A stretch of 64,000 bases of DNA. It comes from UBA1046 sp012511325. GTDB lineage: Bacteria; Bacillota; Clostridia; Saccharofermentanales; DTU023. The stretch covers positions 62,001 to 126,000 of the forward strand of contig JBMNJZ010000001.1 in assembly GCA_050951925.1 (NCBI GenBank), read 5' to 3'. Below the pieces are notes generated by a model. It had not been told where the DNA came from and searched no databases. It saw nothing but the letters and a program-made list of their open reading frames with translations. Made by a program: the position numbers and the translations under genes. Of the stretch, positions 33,346 to 43,045 are shown piece after piece. Positions within the stretch are counted from its first letter, which is position 1; every line of letters begins with the position of its first letter.

Positions 33346-36300
33346 TTATTTCTTTGTCTGCGTATAGGTCAAGACCTTGTTGACCGTCTCCGCTCCGCGA
33401 GTAAAGGTTACTGTATAGCGGCCAATATACGTCGTCCCGTCCGCCTGTACGGCAGGTGCGGCCGTCTCCACTACTGTAGGTATGACGATACCTGTTACAC
33501 CGTTTGTTTCAATATATCTTGTCACATGCCTATTTACCTGACCTAAGGCGCCACCAATATACGGTGAGTTCACATACTCTCCGGCCAGGTTTGCCAGACC
33601 ATCGATCAATGCCTGAAGCGTGGCCATCTTCTTTGTCTGCGTATAGGTCAAGACCTTGTTGACCGTTTCCGCTCCGCGAGTAAAGGTTACTGTATAGCGG
33701 CCAATATACGTCGTCCCGTCCGCCTGTACGGCAGGTGCGGCCGTCTCCACTACTGTAGGTATGACGATACCTGTTACACCGTTTGTTTCAATATATCTTG
33801 TCACATGCCTATTTACCTGACCTAAGGCGCCACCAATATACGGTGAGTTCACATACTCTCCGGCCAGGTTTGCCAGACCATCGATCAATGCCTGAAGCGT
33901 GGCCATCTTCTTTGTCTGCGTATAGGTCAAGACCTTGTTGACCGTCTCCGCTCCGCGAGTAAAGGTTACTGTATAGCGGCCAATATATGTCGTCCCGTCC
34001 GCCTGTACGGCAGGTGCGGCCGTCTCCACTACTGTAGGTATGACGATACCTGTTACACCGTTTGTTTCAATATATCTTGTCACATGCCTATTTACCTGAC
34101 CTAAGGCGCCACCAATATACGGTGAGTTCACATACTCTCCGGCCAGGTTTGCCAGACCATCGATCAATGCCTGAAGCGTGGCCATCTTCTTTGTCTGCGT
34201 ATAGGTCAAGACCTTGTTGACCGTCTCCGCTCCGCGAGTAAAGGTTACTGTATAGCGGCCAATATACGTCGTCCCGTCCGCCTGTACGGCAGGTGCGGCC
34301 GTCTCCACTACTGTAGGTATGACGATACCTGTTACACCGTTTGTTTCAATATATCTTGTCACATGCCTATTTACCTGACCTAAGGCGCCACCAATATACG
34401 GTGAGTTCACATACTCTCCGGCCAGGTTTGCCAGACCATCGATCAATGCCTGAAGCGTGGCCATCTTCTTTGTCTGCGTATAGGTCAAGACCTTGTTGAC
34501 CGTCTCCGCTCCGCGAGTAAAGGTTACTGTATAGCGGCCAATATATGTCGTCCCGTCCGCCTGTACGGCAGGTGCGGCCGTCTCCACTACTGTAGGTATG
34601 ACGATACCTGTTACACCGTTTGTTTCAATATATCTTGTCACATGCCTATTTACCTGACCTAAGGCGCCACCAATATACGGTGAGTTCACATACTCTCCGG
34701 CCAGGTTTGCCAGACCATCGATCAATGCCTGAAGCGTGGCCATCTTCTTTGTCTGCGTATAGGTCAAGACCTTGTTGACCGTTTCCGCTCCGCGAGTAAA
34801 GGTTACTGTATAGCGGCCAATATACGTCGTCCCGTCCGCCTGTACGGCAGGTGCGGCCGTCTCCACTACTGTAGGTATGACGATACCTGTTACACCGTTT
34901 GTTTCAATATATCTTGTCACATGCCTATTTACCTGACCTAAGGCGCCACCAATATACGGTGAGTTCACATACTCTCCGGCCAGGTTTGCCAGACCATCGA
35001 TCAATGCCTGAAGCGTGGCCATCTTCTTTGTCTGCGTATAGGTCAAGACCTTGTTGACCGTCTCCGCTCCGCGAGTAAAGGTTACTGTATAGCGGCCAAT
35101 ATATGTCGTCCCGTCCGCCTGTACGGCAGGTGCGGCCGTCTCCACTACTGTAGGTATGACTCCTGCATCGCCAGTAGCGTTAAGGTAGTCGGCAACATGG
35201 TTCTCCACTTGACCTAGAGCGCCACCAATATACGGTAAGTTCACATACTCTCCGGCCAGATCCGCCAGACCGTCAGCTATTGTCTGGAGTGGTTTTGGCT
35301 TCCTCGTCTGCGTATAGGTCAAGACCTTGTTGACCGTTTCCGCTCCGCGAGTAAAGGTTACTGTATAGCGGCCAATATATGTCGTCCCGTCCGCCTGTAC
35401 GGCAGGTGCGGCCGTCTCCACTACTGTAGGTATGACTCCTGCATCGCCGGTAGCGTTAAGATAGTTGGCAACATGGTTCTCCACTTGAGCACGGGCGTCG
35501 TCTATATGAGGTAGGCCTGCATACTCATACTCTTCAGCTAAATCTGCCAGACCGTCAGCTATTGTCTGGAGTGGTTTTGGCTTCCTCGTCTGCGTATAGG
35601 TCAAGACCTTGTTGACCGTCTCCGCTCCGCGAGTAAAGGTTACTGTATAGCGGCCAATATATGTCGTCCCGTCCGCCTGTACGGCAGGTGCGGCCGTCTC
35701 CACTACTGTAGGTATGACTCCTGCATCGCCGGTAGCGTTAAGATAGTCGGCAACATGGTTCTCCACTTGAGCACGGGCGTCGTCTATATGAGGTAGGCCT
35801 GCATACTCATACTCTTCAGCTAAATCCGCCAGACCGTCAGCTATTGTCTGGAGTGGTTTTGGCTTCCTCGTCTGCGTATAGGTCAAGACCTTGTCAACTG
35901 TTTCCGCTCCGCGAGTGAAGGTTACTGTATAACGGCCAATATATGTCGTCCCGTCCGCCTGTACGGCAGGTGCGACCGCCTCCACTACTGTCGCTATGAC
36001 TCCTGCCTCGCCAGTAGCGTTAAGGTAGTCGGCAACATGGTTCTCTACTTGAGCCTGGGCGTCGTCTATATGAGGTAGGCCTGCATACTCATACTCTTCA
36101 GCTAAATCTGCCAGACCGTCAGCTATTGTCTGGAGTGGTTTTGGCTTCCTCGTCTGCGTATAGGTCAAGACCTTGTTGACCGTTTCCGCTCCGCGAGTGA
36201 AGGTTACTGTATAACGGCCAATATATGTCGTCCCGTCCGCCTGTACGGCAGGTGCGACCGCCTCCACTACTGTCGCTATGACTCCTGCCTCGCCGGTAGC

Positions 36301-39300
36301 GTTAAGGTAATCGGCAACATGGTTTTCTACTTGACCTAGAGCGCCACCAATATACGGTGAGTTCACATACTCCCCAGCCAGATCTGCCAGACCTTCAGCC
36401 AGTTCACTTAAATAATTAGGTGATAAAATTCTAGATATATTGATTGTGTAGATATTGGTATTTTCTCCGTCTGAGGATCTTACCGTGATTTCTACTATAT
36501 TCTCTCCAGGTATAAAGTCTAACTCGTACCATGTTTCCTCACCTAATACATTGCCATTAAACTTGACTTGTGTGGTAGCACCGTAGGGGTTATTGAAGCT
36601 TAAAGAACTGCTCTTAAACTCTGTTATTTCAGTGTATTCGAATCCCGGAGAATAAATGTAATCTTCCCATACACCAATATACAGGTACTCAATAACTGCC
36701 TGGGAGGAAAGATTCCTAGTGATATTGATTGTGTAGATATTGGTATTTTCTCCGTCTGAAGATCTTACCGTGATTTCTACTATATTCTCTCCAGGTACAA
36801 AGTCTAACCGGTAGTAATTACTACTGTAGCTGGCGTCCTCGCTTAATACTGTAGTACCATTAAGCTTCACTTCCGTGGTAGCTCCATAGGGATTATCGAA
36901 GCCCAAGTAACTCTTTTTACGCGTTGTTGTTAAATTGTCGTACTCGAATACAGGTGTCTCAACAGATTCTAATACGCCATCTATACGCAAGCTCTCAATT
37001 ACTGCCTGGGTGGAAAGATTTCTAGTGATATTGATTGTGTAGATATTGGTATTTTCTCCGTTTGCAGAAGTTACCTCAATTTCCACTATATTCTCACCAG
37101 GTGCAAAGTCTAACCTATAGTAGCTCCTGAAACCGGTATCTTCCCCTAAAACTGTAGAACCATTAAGTTTTACTTCTGTGGTAGCTCCATAAGAGTTTTG
37201 GAAGCTCATATACTCTGTTTTACGTTTTGTGATTTCAGTGTATTCGAATTCTTCTGCGGAATCTGCCCAGAAAATATCGTCAATAGACAGGTACTCAATT
37301 AATGCCTGGGAGGAAAGATTCCTGGTGATATTGATTGTGTAGATATTAGTATTTTCTCCGTTTGAGGACGTCACCTTGATTTCTACTATATTTCCACCAG
37401 GTGCAAAGTTTAACCGGTAGAAAGTACCCTTGCCCAAAAATGTGCCATTAAGCCTCATTTCCGTGGTAGCTCCATAGGGGTTATCGAAGTCCAAATAACT
37501 CGTTTTACGCGTTGTTGTTAAATTGTCGTATTCGAATAAAGGTGTCTCAATATATTCTAATGCATCTTCAATAGACAAGCCTTGAATAACTGCCTGTGAG
37601 GATAGATTCCTGGTGATGTTTATTACATAGATATTAGTATTTTCTCTGTCTTCGGATACTACCTTGATCTCTACTATATTTTCACCAGGTGCAAAGTTTA
37701 AATTGTAATAAGTGTAAGTACCATCGCCCAATACTGCATTATTAAACTTTACTTCTATAGCAGCACCATAGAGGTTATCGAAGCTTAAAGAACTTTTTTT
37801 ACGCGTTGTTGTTAGATTGTCGTACTCGAATACAGGTGTCTCAACATATTCTAATATGCCATCTATATTTAAGTTCTCAATTACTGCCTGGGAGGAAGGA
37901 TTCCTGGTGATATTTATTACATAGGTATTGTTATTTTCTCCGTCTTCGGATACTACCGTGATTTCTATCGTATTCTCGCCATCCACAAAGTTTAAGTAGT
38001 ACCATGTTTCATCACCTAATACTGTATTATTAAACTTTACTTCTATAGCAGCTCCATAGGGGTTATCGAAGCTTAAAGAACTTTTTTTACGCGTTGTTGT
38101 TAGATTGTTGTATTCAAAGTCAGGTGTCTCAACATATTCTAATATGCCATCTATATTTAAGTCCTCAATTACTGCCTGAGAGGAAGGATTCCTGGTGATA
38201 TTTATTACATAGGTATTGTTATTTTCTCCGTCTTCGGATACTACCGTGATTTCTATCGTATTCTCGCCATCCACAAAGTTTAAGTAGTAGTGGTGCCAGT
38301 AGTTGGTGTTCTCGCCTAATACTGTATCATTAAACTTTACTTCTATAGCAGCTCCATAGAGGTTATTGAAGCTTAAAGGACTTGTTTTACGCGTTGTTAT
38401 TAGATTGTTGTATTCAAAGTCAGGTGTCTCAATATATTCTAATATGCCATTTATATTTAAGTCCTCAATTACTGCCTGGGAGGAAGGATTCCTGGTGATA
38501 TTTATTACATAGGTATTGTTATTTTCTCCGTCTTCGGATACTACCGTGATTTCTATCGTATTCTCGCCATCCACAAAGTCTAACTCGTACCATGTTTCCT
38601 CACCTAATGCTGTATTATTAAACTTTACTTCTATAGCAGCTCCATAGGGGTTATCGAAGTCCAAAGAACTTGTTTTACGCGTTGTTATTAGATTGTTGTA
38701 TTCAAAGTCAGGTGTCTCAACATATTCTAATACGCCATCTATACGTAAGCTCTTAATTAATGCCTGAGAGGAACGGTCCCTGGTGATGTTTATTGCATAG
38801 ATATTGGTATTTTCTCCGTCTTCGGATACTACATTGATTTCTATCGTATTCTCACCATCCACAAAGTCTAAGTAGTACCATGTTTTATCACCTAATACTG
38901 CATTATTAAACTTTACTTCTATAGCAGCTCCATAGGGGTTATCGAAGTTCAAATAACTTGTTTTACGCGTTGTTGTTAGATTGTCGTACTCGAATACAGG
39001 TGTCTCAACATATTCTAATATGCCATCTATACGCAAGTCCTCAATTACTGCCTGGGAGGAACGGTTCCTGGTGATGTTTATTACATAGGTATTGTTATTT
39101 TCTCCGTCTTCGGATACTACCGTGATTTCTATCGTATTCTCGCCATCCACAAAGTCTAAGTAGTACCATGTTTCCTCACCTAATACTACTCCGTTAAACT
39201 CTACTTCAATCGTAGCTCCATAGGAATTTTGGAAACCCAAATGACCACCTTTAAACTCTGTGATTATATTGTATTCGAATAAAGGTGTCTCAACATAATC

Positions 39301-40746
39301 TAATACACCGCCAATAGATAAGCCCTGAATTAATGCCTGGGAGGAACGGTTCCTGGTGATGTTTATTACATAGATATTGGTATTTTCTCCGTCTTCGGAC
39401 GTTACCGTGATTTCTATCGTATTCTCGCCATCCACAAAGTCTAAGTAGTACCATGTTTCCTCACCTAATACTACTCCGTTAAACTTTACTTCTATAGCAG
39501 ATCCAAAGAAGTTATGGAAACTCAAAAAACCACACATTAATTCTGTAGTTACATTGTATTCGAATACAGGTGTCTCGACTTCTTCCAATACGTCCCCGAT
39601 AAATAAGTTACTAATAACTGCCTGGGAGGATAGATTCCTGGTGATATTGATTACATAGGTATTAGTATTTTCTCCGTCTTCGGATACTACCTTGATTTCT
39701 ATCGTATTCTCGCCATCCACAAAGTCTAAGTAGTACCATGTTTCCTCACCTAATACTACTCCGTTAAACTCTACTTCAATCGTAGCTCCATAGGAATTTT
39801 GGAAACCCAAATGACCACCTTTAAACTCTGTGATTATATTGTATTCGAATAAAGGTGTCTCAACATAATCTAATACACCGCCAATAGATAAGCCCTGAAT
39901 TAATGCCTGGGAGGAACGGTTCCTGGTGATGTTTATTACATAGATATTGGTATTTTCTCCGTCTTCGGACGTTACCGTGATTTCTATCGTATTCTCGCCA
40001 TCCACAAAGTCTAAGTAGTACCATGTTTCCTCACCTAATACTACTCCGTTAAACTCTACTTCAATCGTAGCTCCATAGGAATTTTGGAAACCCAAATGAC
40101 CACCTTTAAACTCTGTGATTATATTGTATTCGAATAAAGGTGTCTCAACATAATCTAATACACCGCCAATAGATAAGCCCTGAATTAATGCCTGGGAGGA
40201 ACGGTTCCTGGTGATGTTTATTACATAGATATTGGTATTTTCTCCGTCTTCGGATACTACATTGATTTCTACTGTATTCACACCGATTACAAAATCTAAC
40301 CAGTAGTCAGTTTCATTGCCTAATACTACTCCGTTAAACTCTACTTCAATCGTAGCTTCATAGGAATTTTGGAAACTCAAATGACCACCTTTAAACTCTG
40401 TGATTATATTGTATTCGAATAAAGGTGTCTCAACATAATCTAATACACCGCCAATAGATAAGCCCTGAATTACTGCCTGGGAGGAACGGTTCCTGGTGAT
40501 ATTTATTACATAGATATTAGTATTTTCTCCGTCTTCGGACGTTACCGTGATTTCTATCGTATTCTCGCCATCCACAAAGTCTAAGTGGTAGTGGTGCCAG
40601 GAGTCGGTGTCCTCATTAAAGATTGTTGAGTCGTTAAACTTTACTTCTATAGCAGCTCCATAAGGGTTATTGAAGTTTAAAGGACTTGTTTTACGCGTTG
40701 TTGTTAGATTGTTGTACTCGAATACGGGTATATCAACATGTTCCAA
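33346..40746 (-). CDS. giant repeat surface protein, downstream (C-terminal) part after frameshift
   Basis: C-terminal 2,466 residues of a very large secreted protein whose 5' part is at 40806-42695. The apparent start is only a TTG inside a repeat; the frame is open up to the break near 40826, so this is the continuation of one gene. It holds cadherin-like beta-sandwich modules 7-21 (each about 95-100 residues, ending GENTIEITVTSEDGENTNIY-type then INITRN). It then has 11 copies of another module (LQTIADGLADLAEEY ... YIGRYTVTFTRGAETVNKVLTYTQTKK). It ends directly at the last module: no LPxTG, SLH, GW or LysM anchor is visible. The probable role is adhesion or cell-surface structure (inference). 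Confidence 0.85.
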   Translation of the reverse strand: MEHVDIPVFEYNNLTTTRKTSPLNFNNPYGAAIEVKFNDSTIFNEDTDSWHHYHLDFVDGENTIEITVTSEDGENTNIYVINITRNRSSQAVIQGLSIGGVLDYVETPLFEYNIITEFKGGHLSFQNSYEATIEVEFNGVVLGNETDYWLDFVIGVNTVEINVVSEDGENTNIYVINITRNRSSQALIQGLSIGGVLDYVETPLFEYNIITEFKGGHLGFQNSYGATIEVEFNGVVLGEETWYYLDFVDGENTIEITVTSEDGENTNIYVINITRNRSSQALIQGLSIGGVLDYVETPLFEYNIITEFKGGHLGFQNSYGATIEVEFNGVVLGEETWYYLDFVDGENTIEIKVVSEDGENTNTYVINITRNLSSQAVISNLFIGDVLEEVETPVFEYNVTTELMCGFLSFHNFFGSAIEVKFNGVVLGEETWYYLDFVDGENTIEITVTSEDGENTNIYVINITRNRSSQALIQGLSIGGVLDYVETPLFEYNIITEFKGGHLGFQNSYGATIEVEFNGVVLGEETWYYLDFVDGENTIEITVVSEDGENNNTYVINITRNRSSQAVIEDLRIDGILEYVETPVFEYDNLTTTRKTSYLNFDNPYGAAIEVKFNNAVLGDKTWYYLDFVDGENTIEINVVSEDGENTNIYAINITRDRSSQALIKSLRIDGVLEYVETPDFEYNNLITTRKTSSLDFDNPYGAAIEVKFNNTALGEETWYELDFVDGENTIEITVVSEDGENNNTYVINITRNPSSQAVIEDLNINGILEYIETPDFEYNNLITTRKTSPLSFNNLYGAAIEVKFNDTVLGENTNYWHHYYLNFVDGENTIEITVVSEDGENNNTYVINITRNPSSQAVIEDLNIDGILEYVETPDFEYNNLTTTRKKSSLSFDNPYGAAIEVKFNNTVLGDETWYYLNFVDGENTIEITVVSEDGENNNTYVINITRNPSSQAVIENLNIDGILEYVETPVFEYDNLTTTRKKSSLSFDNLYGAAIEVKFNNAVLGDGTYTYYNLNFAPGENIVEIKVVSEDRENTNIYVINITRNLSSQAVIQGLSIEDALEYIETPLFEYDNLTTTRKTSYLDFDNPYGATTEMRLNGTFLGKGTFYRLNFAPGGNIVEIKVTSSNGENTNIYTINITRNLSSQALIEYLSIDDIFWADSAEEFEYTEITKRKTEYMSFQNSYGATTEVKLNGSTVLGEDTGFRSYYRLDFAPGENIVEIEVTSANGENTNIYTINITRNLSTQAVIESLRIDGVLESVETPVFEYDNLTTTRKKSYLGFDNPYGATTEVKLNGTTVLSEDASYSSNYYRLDFVPGENIVEITVRSSDGENTNIYTINITRNLSSQAVIEYLYIGVWEDYIYSPGFEYTEITEFKSSSLSFNNPYGATTQVKFNGNVLGEETWYELDFIPGENIVEITVRSSDGENTNIYTINISRILSPNYLSELAEGLADLAGEYVNSPYIGGALGQVENHVADYLNATGEAGVIATVVEAVAPAVQADGTTYIGRYTVTFTRGAETVNKVLTYTQTRKPKPLQTIADGLADLAEEYEYAGLPHIDDAQAQVENHVADYLNATGEAGVIATVVEAVAPAVQADGTTYIGRYTVTFTRGAETVDKVLTYTQTRKPKPLQTIADGLADLAEEYEYAGLPHIDDARAQVENHVADYLNATGDAGVIPTVVETAAPAVQADGTTYIGRYTVTFTRGAETVNKVLTYTQTRKPKPLQTIADGLADLAEEYEYAGLPHIDDARAQVENHVANYLNATGDAGVIPTVVETAAPAVQADGTTYIGRYTVTFTRGAETVNKVLTYTQTRKPKPLQTIADGLADLAGEYVNLPYIGGALGQVENHVADYLNATGDAGVIPTVVETAAPAVQADGTTYIGRYTVTFTRGAETVNKVLTYTQTKKMATLQALIDGLANLAGEYVNSPYIGGALGQVNRHVTRYIETNGVTGIVIPTVVETAAPAVQADGTTYIGRYTVTFTRGAETVNKVLTYTQTKKMATLQALIDGLANLAGEYVNSPYIGGALGQVNRHVTRYIETNGVTGIVIPTVVETAAPAVQADGTTYIGRYTVTFTRGAETVNKVLTYTQTKKMATLQALIDGLANLAGEYVNSPYIGGALGQVNRHVTRYIETNGVTGIVIPTVVETAAPAVQADGTTYIGRYTVTFTRGAETVNKVLTYTQTKKMATLQALIDGLANLAGEYVNSPYIGGALGQVNRHVTRYIETNGVTGIVIPTVVETAAPAVQADGTTYIGRYTVTFTRGAETVNKVLTYTQTKKMATLQALIDGLANLAGEYVNSPYIGGALGQVNRHVTRYIETNGVTGIVIPTVVETAAPAVQADGTTYIGRYTVTFTRGAETVNKVLTYTQTKKMATLQALIDGLANLAGEYVNSPYIGGALGQVNRHVTRYIETNGVTGIVIPTVVETAAPAVQADGTTYIGRYTVTFTRGAETVNKVLTYTQTKK
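33349..35022 (-). repeat. six tandem 279-bp near-identical repeats
   Basis: Exactly six head-to-tail units of 279 bp (93 residues, MATLQALIDG to TYTQTKK) fill 1,674 bp. The encoded units are identical. The DNA differs at a few silent sites only (for example GTCTCC/GTTTCC and ATACGTC/ATATGTC), which occur in a mosaic pattern among copies. This shows recent amplification or gene conversion. Confidence 0.95.
35023..36420 (-). repeat. five diverged copies of the same C-terminal module
   Basis: Five older copies (about 279-282 bp each) of the C-terminal module. Three have the EYEYAGLPHIDDA(Q/R)AQVENHVADYLNATG version and two the GEYVNxPYIGGALGQVENHV version. They share the ADGTTYIGRYTVTFTRGAET core with the six-copy array. 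The variation suggests the array grew from this end. Confidence 0.9.
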
Positions 40747-42580
40747 TACGCCATCAATGGATAAGCCTGTAATTACTGCCTGGGAGGAACGGTTCCTGGT
40801 GATATTTATTGCATAGATATTGGTATTTCTCCGTCTTCGGACGTTACCGTGATTTCTATCGTATTCTCGCCATCCACAAAGTCTAAGCGGTAGTAGTGCC
40901 AGTAGTCTGTATCCTCGTTTAAGATTGTAGAGCCGTTAAACTTTACTTCTATAGCAGCTCCATAGGGATTTTTGAAGCCCAAATAACTCTTTTTACGTGT
41001 TGTTGTTAAATTGTCATACTCGAATACGGGTATCTCAACATGTTCCAATATGCCATCTATACACAAGTTCTCAATTACTGCCTGGGAGGAACGGTTCCTG
41101 GTGATGTTTATTACATAGATATTGGTATTTTCTCCGTCTTCGGATACTACATTGATTTCTACTGTATTCACACCGATTACAAAATCTAACCAGTAGTCAG
41201 TTTCATTGCCTAATACTACTCCGTTAAACTCTACTTCAATCGTAGCTCCATAGGAATTTTGGAAACCCAAATGACCACCTTTAAACTCTGTGATTATATT
41301 GTATTCGAATAAAGGTGTCTCAACATAATCTAATACACCGCCAATAGATAAGCCCTGAATTACTGCCTGGGAGGAACGGTTCCTGGTGATATTTATTACA
41401 TAGATATTAGTATTTTCTCCGTCTTCGGACGTTACCGTGATTTCTACCGTATTCACACCGGTTACAAAGTCCAAATCATAGTCGTTCCAAAAGTCGGTGT
41501 TCTCGCCTAATACTGTATTATTAAACTTTACTTCTACAGTAGCGCCATAGGGGTTATCGAAGCGCAAAGAACTCATTTTACGCGTTGTTGTTAGATTGTC
41601 GTACTCGAATAAAGGTGTCTCAACATAATCTAATACACCGCCAATAGATAAGCCCCGAATTAATGCCTGAGAGGCAGCATTAATTCTATTGATATTAATC
41701 CTATAGATATTGGTATTTTCTCCGTCTTCGGACGTTACCTTGATTTCTATTGTGTTCACACCGGTTACAAAGTCCAAATTGTAGTCGTTCCAAAAGTCGG
41801 TGTTCTCGCCTAATACTGTATTATTAAACTTTACTTCTACAGTAGCGCCATAGGGATTTGCAAAGCTCACAGAACTGCTCTCAAGTTCTGTCGTTAAATT
41901 GTATTCAAAGCCAGGTGTCTCAACATATTCTAATATGCCATCAATAGATAAGCTTGTAATTACTGCCTGGGAGGCGGCATTAATTCTATTGATATTAATT
42001 CTATAGGTATTGGTATTTATTCCGTCTTCGGATACTACATTGATTTCTATTGTATTCACACCGGTTACAAAATCAAACTCATAGTTGTTCCAATAGCCGG
42101 GATTCTCGCTGAAGAGTGTAGTGTCATTAAGCTTTACTTCTACAGTAGCGCTATAGGGATTTTCAAAGCTCACAGAACTGTTCTCAAGTTCTGTCGTAAA
42201 ATCGTATACAAAGTAAGGTATCTTATCATATTCTAATATGCCACCAACGGATAAGCCTGTAATTACTGCCTGAGAGGAACAGTTCCTGGCGATATTTATT
42301 ACATAGGTATTGGTATTTATTCCGTCTTCGGACGTTACCGTGATTTCTACCGTATTTAAACCATCTATAAAGTCCAAATCATATTGGTTCCAATAGTCGG
42401 TGTTCTCACCTAATACTGTATTATTAAACTTTACTTCTACAGTAGCACTATAGGGATTTTCAAAGCTCACAGAACTGCTCTTAAGTTCTGTCGTTAAATT
42501 GTATTCAAAGTCAGGTATCTCAACATATTCTAATATGCCATCAATGGATAAGCCTGTAATCACTGCCTGGGATGTTGCGT
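36421..42580 (-). repeat. 21 cadherin-like beta-sandwich modules
   Basis: Counting the SSQAxI...GxLxxVETPxFEY module starts on both sides of the frameshift gives 21 modules of roughly 280-300 bp. The pattern (short loop, NPYGAT-EVKFN, then G-E/V-NTIEI-V-SEDG-NTN-Y-INITR) matches the cadherin-like beta-sandwich family found in bacterial surface proteins. Several modules are nearly identical in DNA over 150-300 bp (for example around 39181, 39751, 40051 and 41221). Confidence 0.88.
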
Positions 42581-42695
42581 AAACCAGAGAAGAAGAAATC
42601 ATAAGAATAGATAGTGCAAGAAGCAAGCACAGGATATTCCTTATCCTCTTGTTTTGTGAAATTTGTACACTACGCATCGATAGATTACTGTTCAT
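40806..42695 (-). CDS. giant repeat surface protein, signal peptide and modules 1-6 (frameshifted end)
   Basis: 5' part of the giant gene. It has a strong GAGGTGAT site before the ATG and a Sec signal peptide (basic KRIRN, hydrophobic residues about 20-37, cleavage near VYA-TSQA). Six cadherin-like modules follow. It ends abnormally: in the sixth module the frame leaves the repeat consensus after SEDGE and stops 6 residues later. The TTTT found at this point in the other repeats is TTT here (40826-40828), a one-base loss. Repairing it joins this part to 33346-40826 and gives about 3,116 residues. Confidence 0.88.
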   Translation of the reverse strand: MNSNLSMRSVQISQNKRIRNILCLLLALSILMISSSLVYATSQAVITGLSIDGILEYVEIPDFEYNLTTELKSSSVSFENPYSATVEVKFNNTVLGENTDYWNQYDLDFIDGLNTVEITVTSEDGINTNTYVINIARNCSSQAVITGLSVGGILEYDKIPYFVYDFTTELENSSVSFENPYSATVEVKLNDTTLFSENPGYWNNYEFDFVTGVNTIEINVVSEDGINTNTYRININRINAASQAVITSLSIDGILEYVETPGFEYNLTTELESSSVSFANPYGATVEVKFNNTVLGENTDFWNDYNLDFVTGVNTIEIKVTSEDGENTNIYRININRINAASQALIRGLSIGGVLDYVETPLFEYDNLTTTRKMSSLRFDNPYGATVEVKFNNTVLGENTDFWNDYDLDFVTGVNTVEITVTSEDGENTNIYVINITRNRSSQAVIQGLSIGGVLDYVETPLFEYNIITEFKGGHLGFQNSYGATIEVEFNGVVLGNETDYWLDFVIGVNTVEINVVSEDGENTNIYVINITRNRSSQAVIENLCIDGILEHVEIPVFEYDNLTTTRKKSYLGFKNPYGAAIEVKFNGSTILNEDTDYWHYYRLDFVDGENTIEITVTSEDGEIPISMQ

Positions 42696-43045
42696 AATAT
42701 CACCTCAAGTATTTTGTTTATAACAACTTATTTTAATAATTATAATGGCTCTATATTAACACAAATATACTAAAAATGTTTTGTCAAAAAACATCAAGGG
42801 AAATAACCTGTCGAATCAGCCATATATCCGTAATTTTAGTTATCATTACTGTTATTATTGGCAGTTAAATCAAGTCTTTCATAATTTGAGATGCCATCGG
42901 TTTTATAAAGCATCTGTTGTCTTTTTTCTCTCGTTCCCTTTGAAGACTGAGATATTAGTTATCATCTACAACCACTGTTTATATCTGATCTTCCCTGCTC
43001 TAAACTCGGAAACAACAGCAGTGTTTACTAATACCTGCCGAGAGA
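42696..43045. other. 350-bp AT-rich upstream region of the repeat-protein gene
   Basis: No gene recognised. On the minus strand a TATAAT sits about 55 bp before the repeat-protein start, a candidate -10 without a clear -35. The strand facing the ABC permease gene shows no obvious terminator. A 91-codon plus-strand frame here has no ribosome binding site and an unlikely composition. Confidence 0.5.

Noticed and set aside
33346..42695. Regular repeats that could suggest a CRISPR array
   Set aside because: The units are 279-300 bp, lie in one coding frame and encode protein modules; there are no short repeats with unique spacers.
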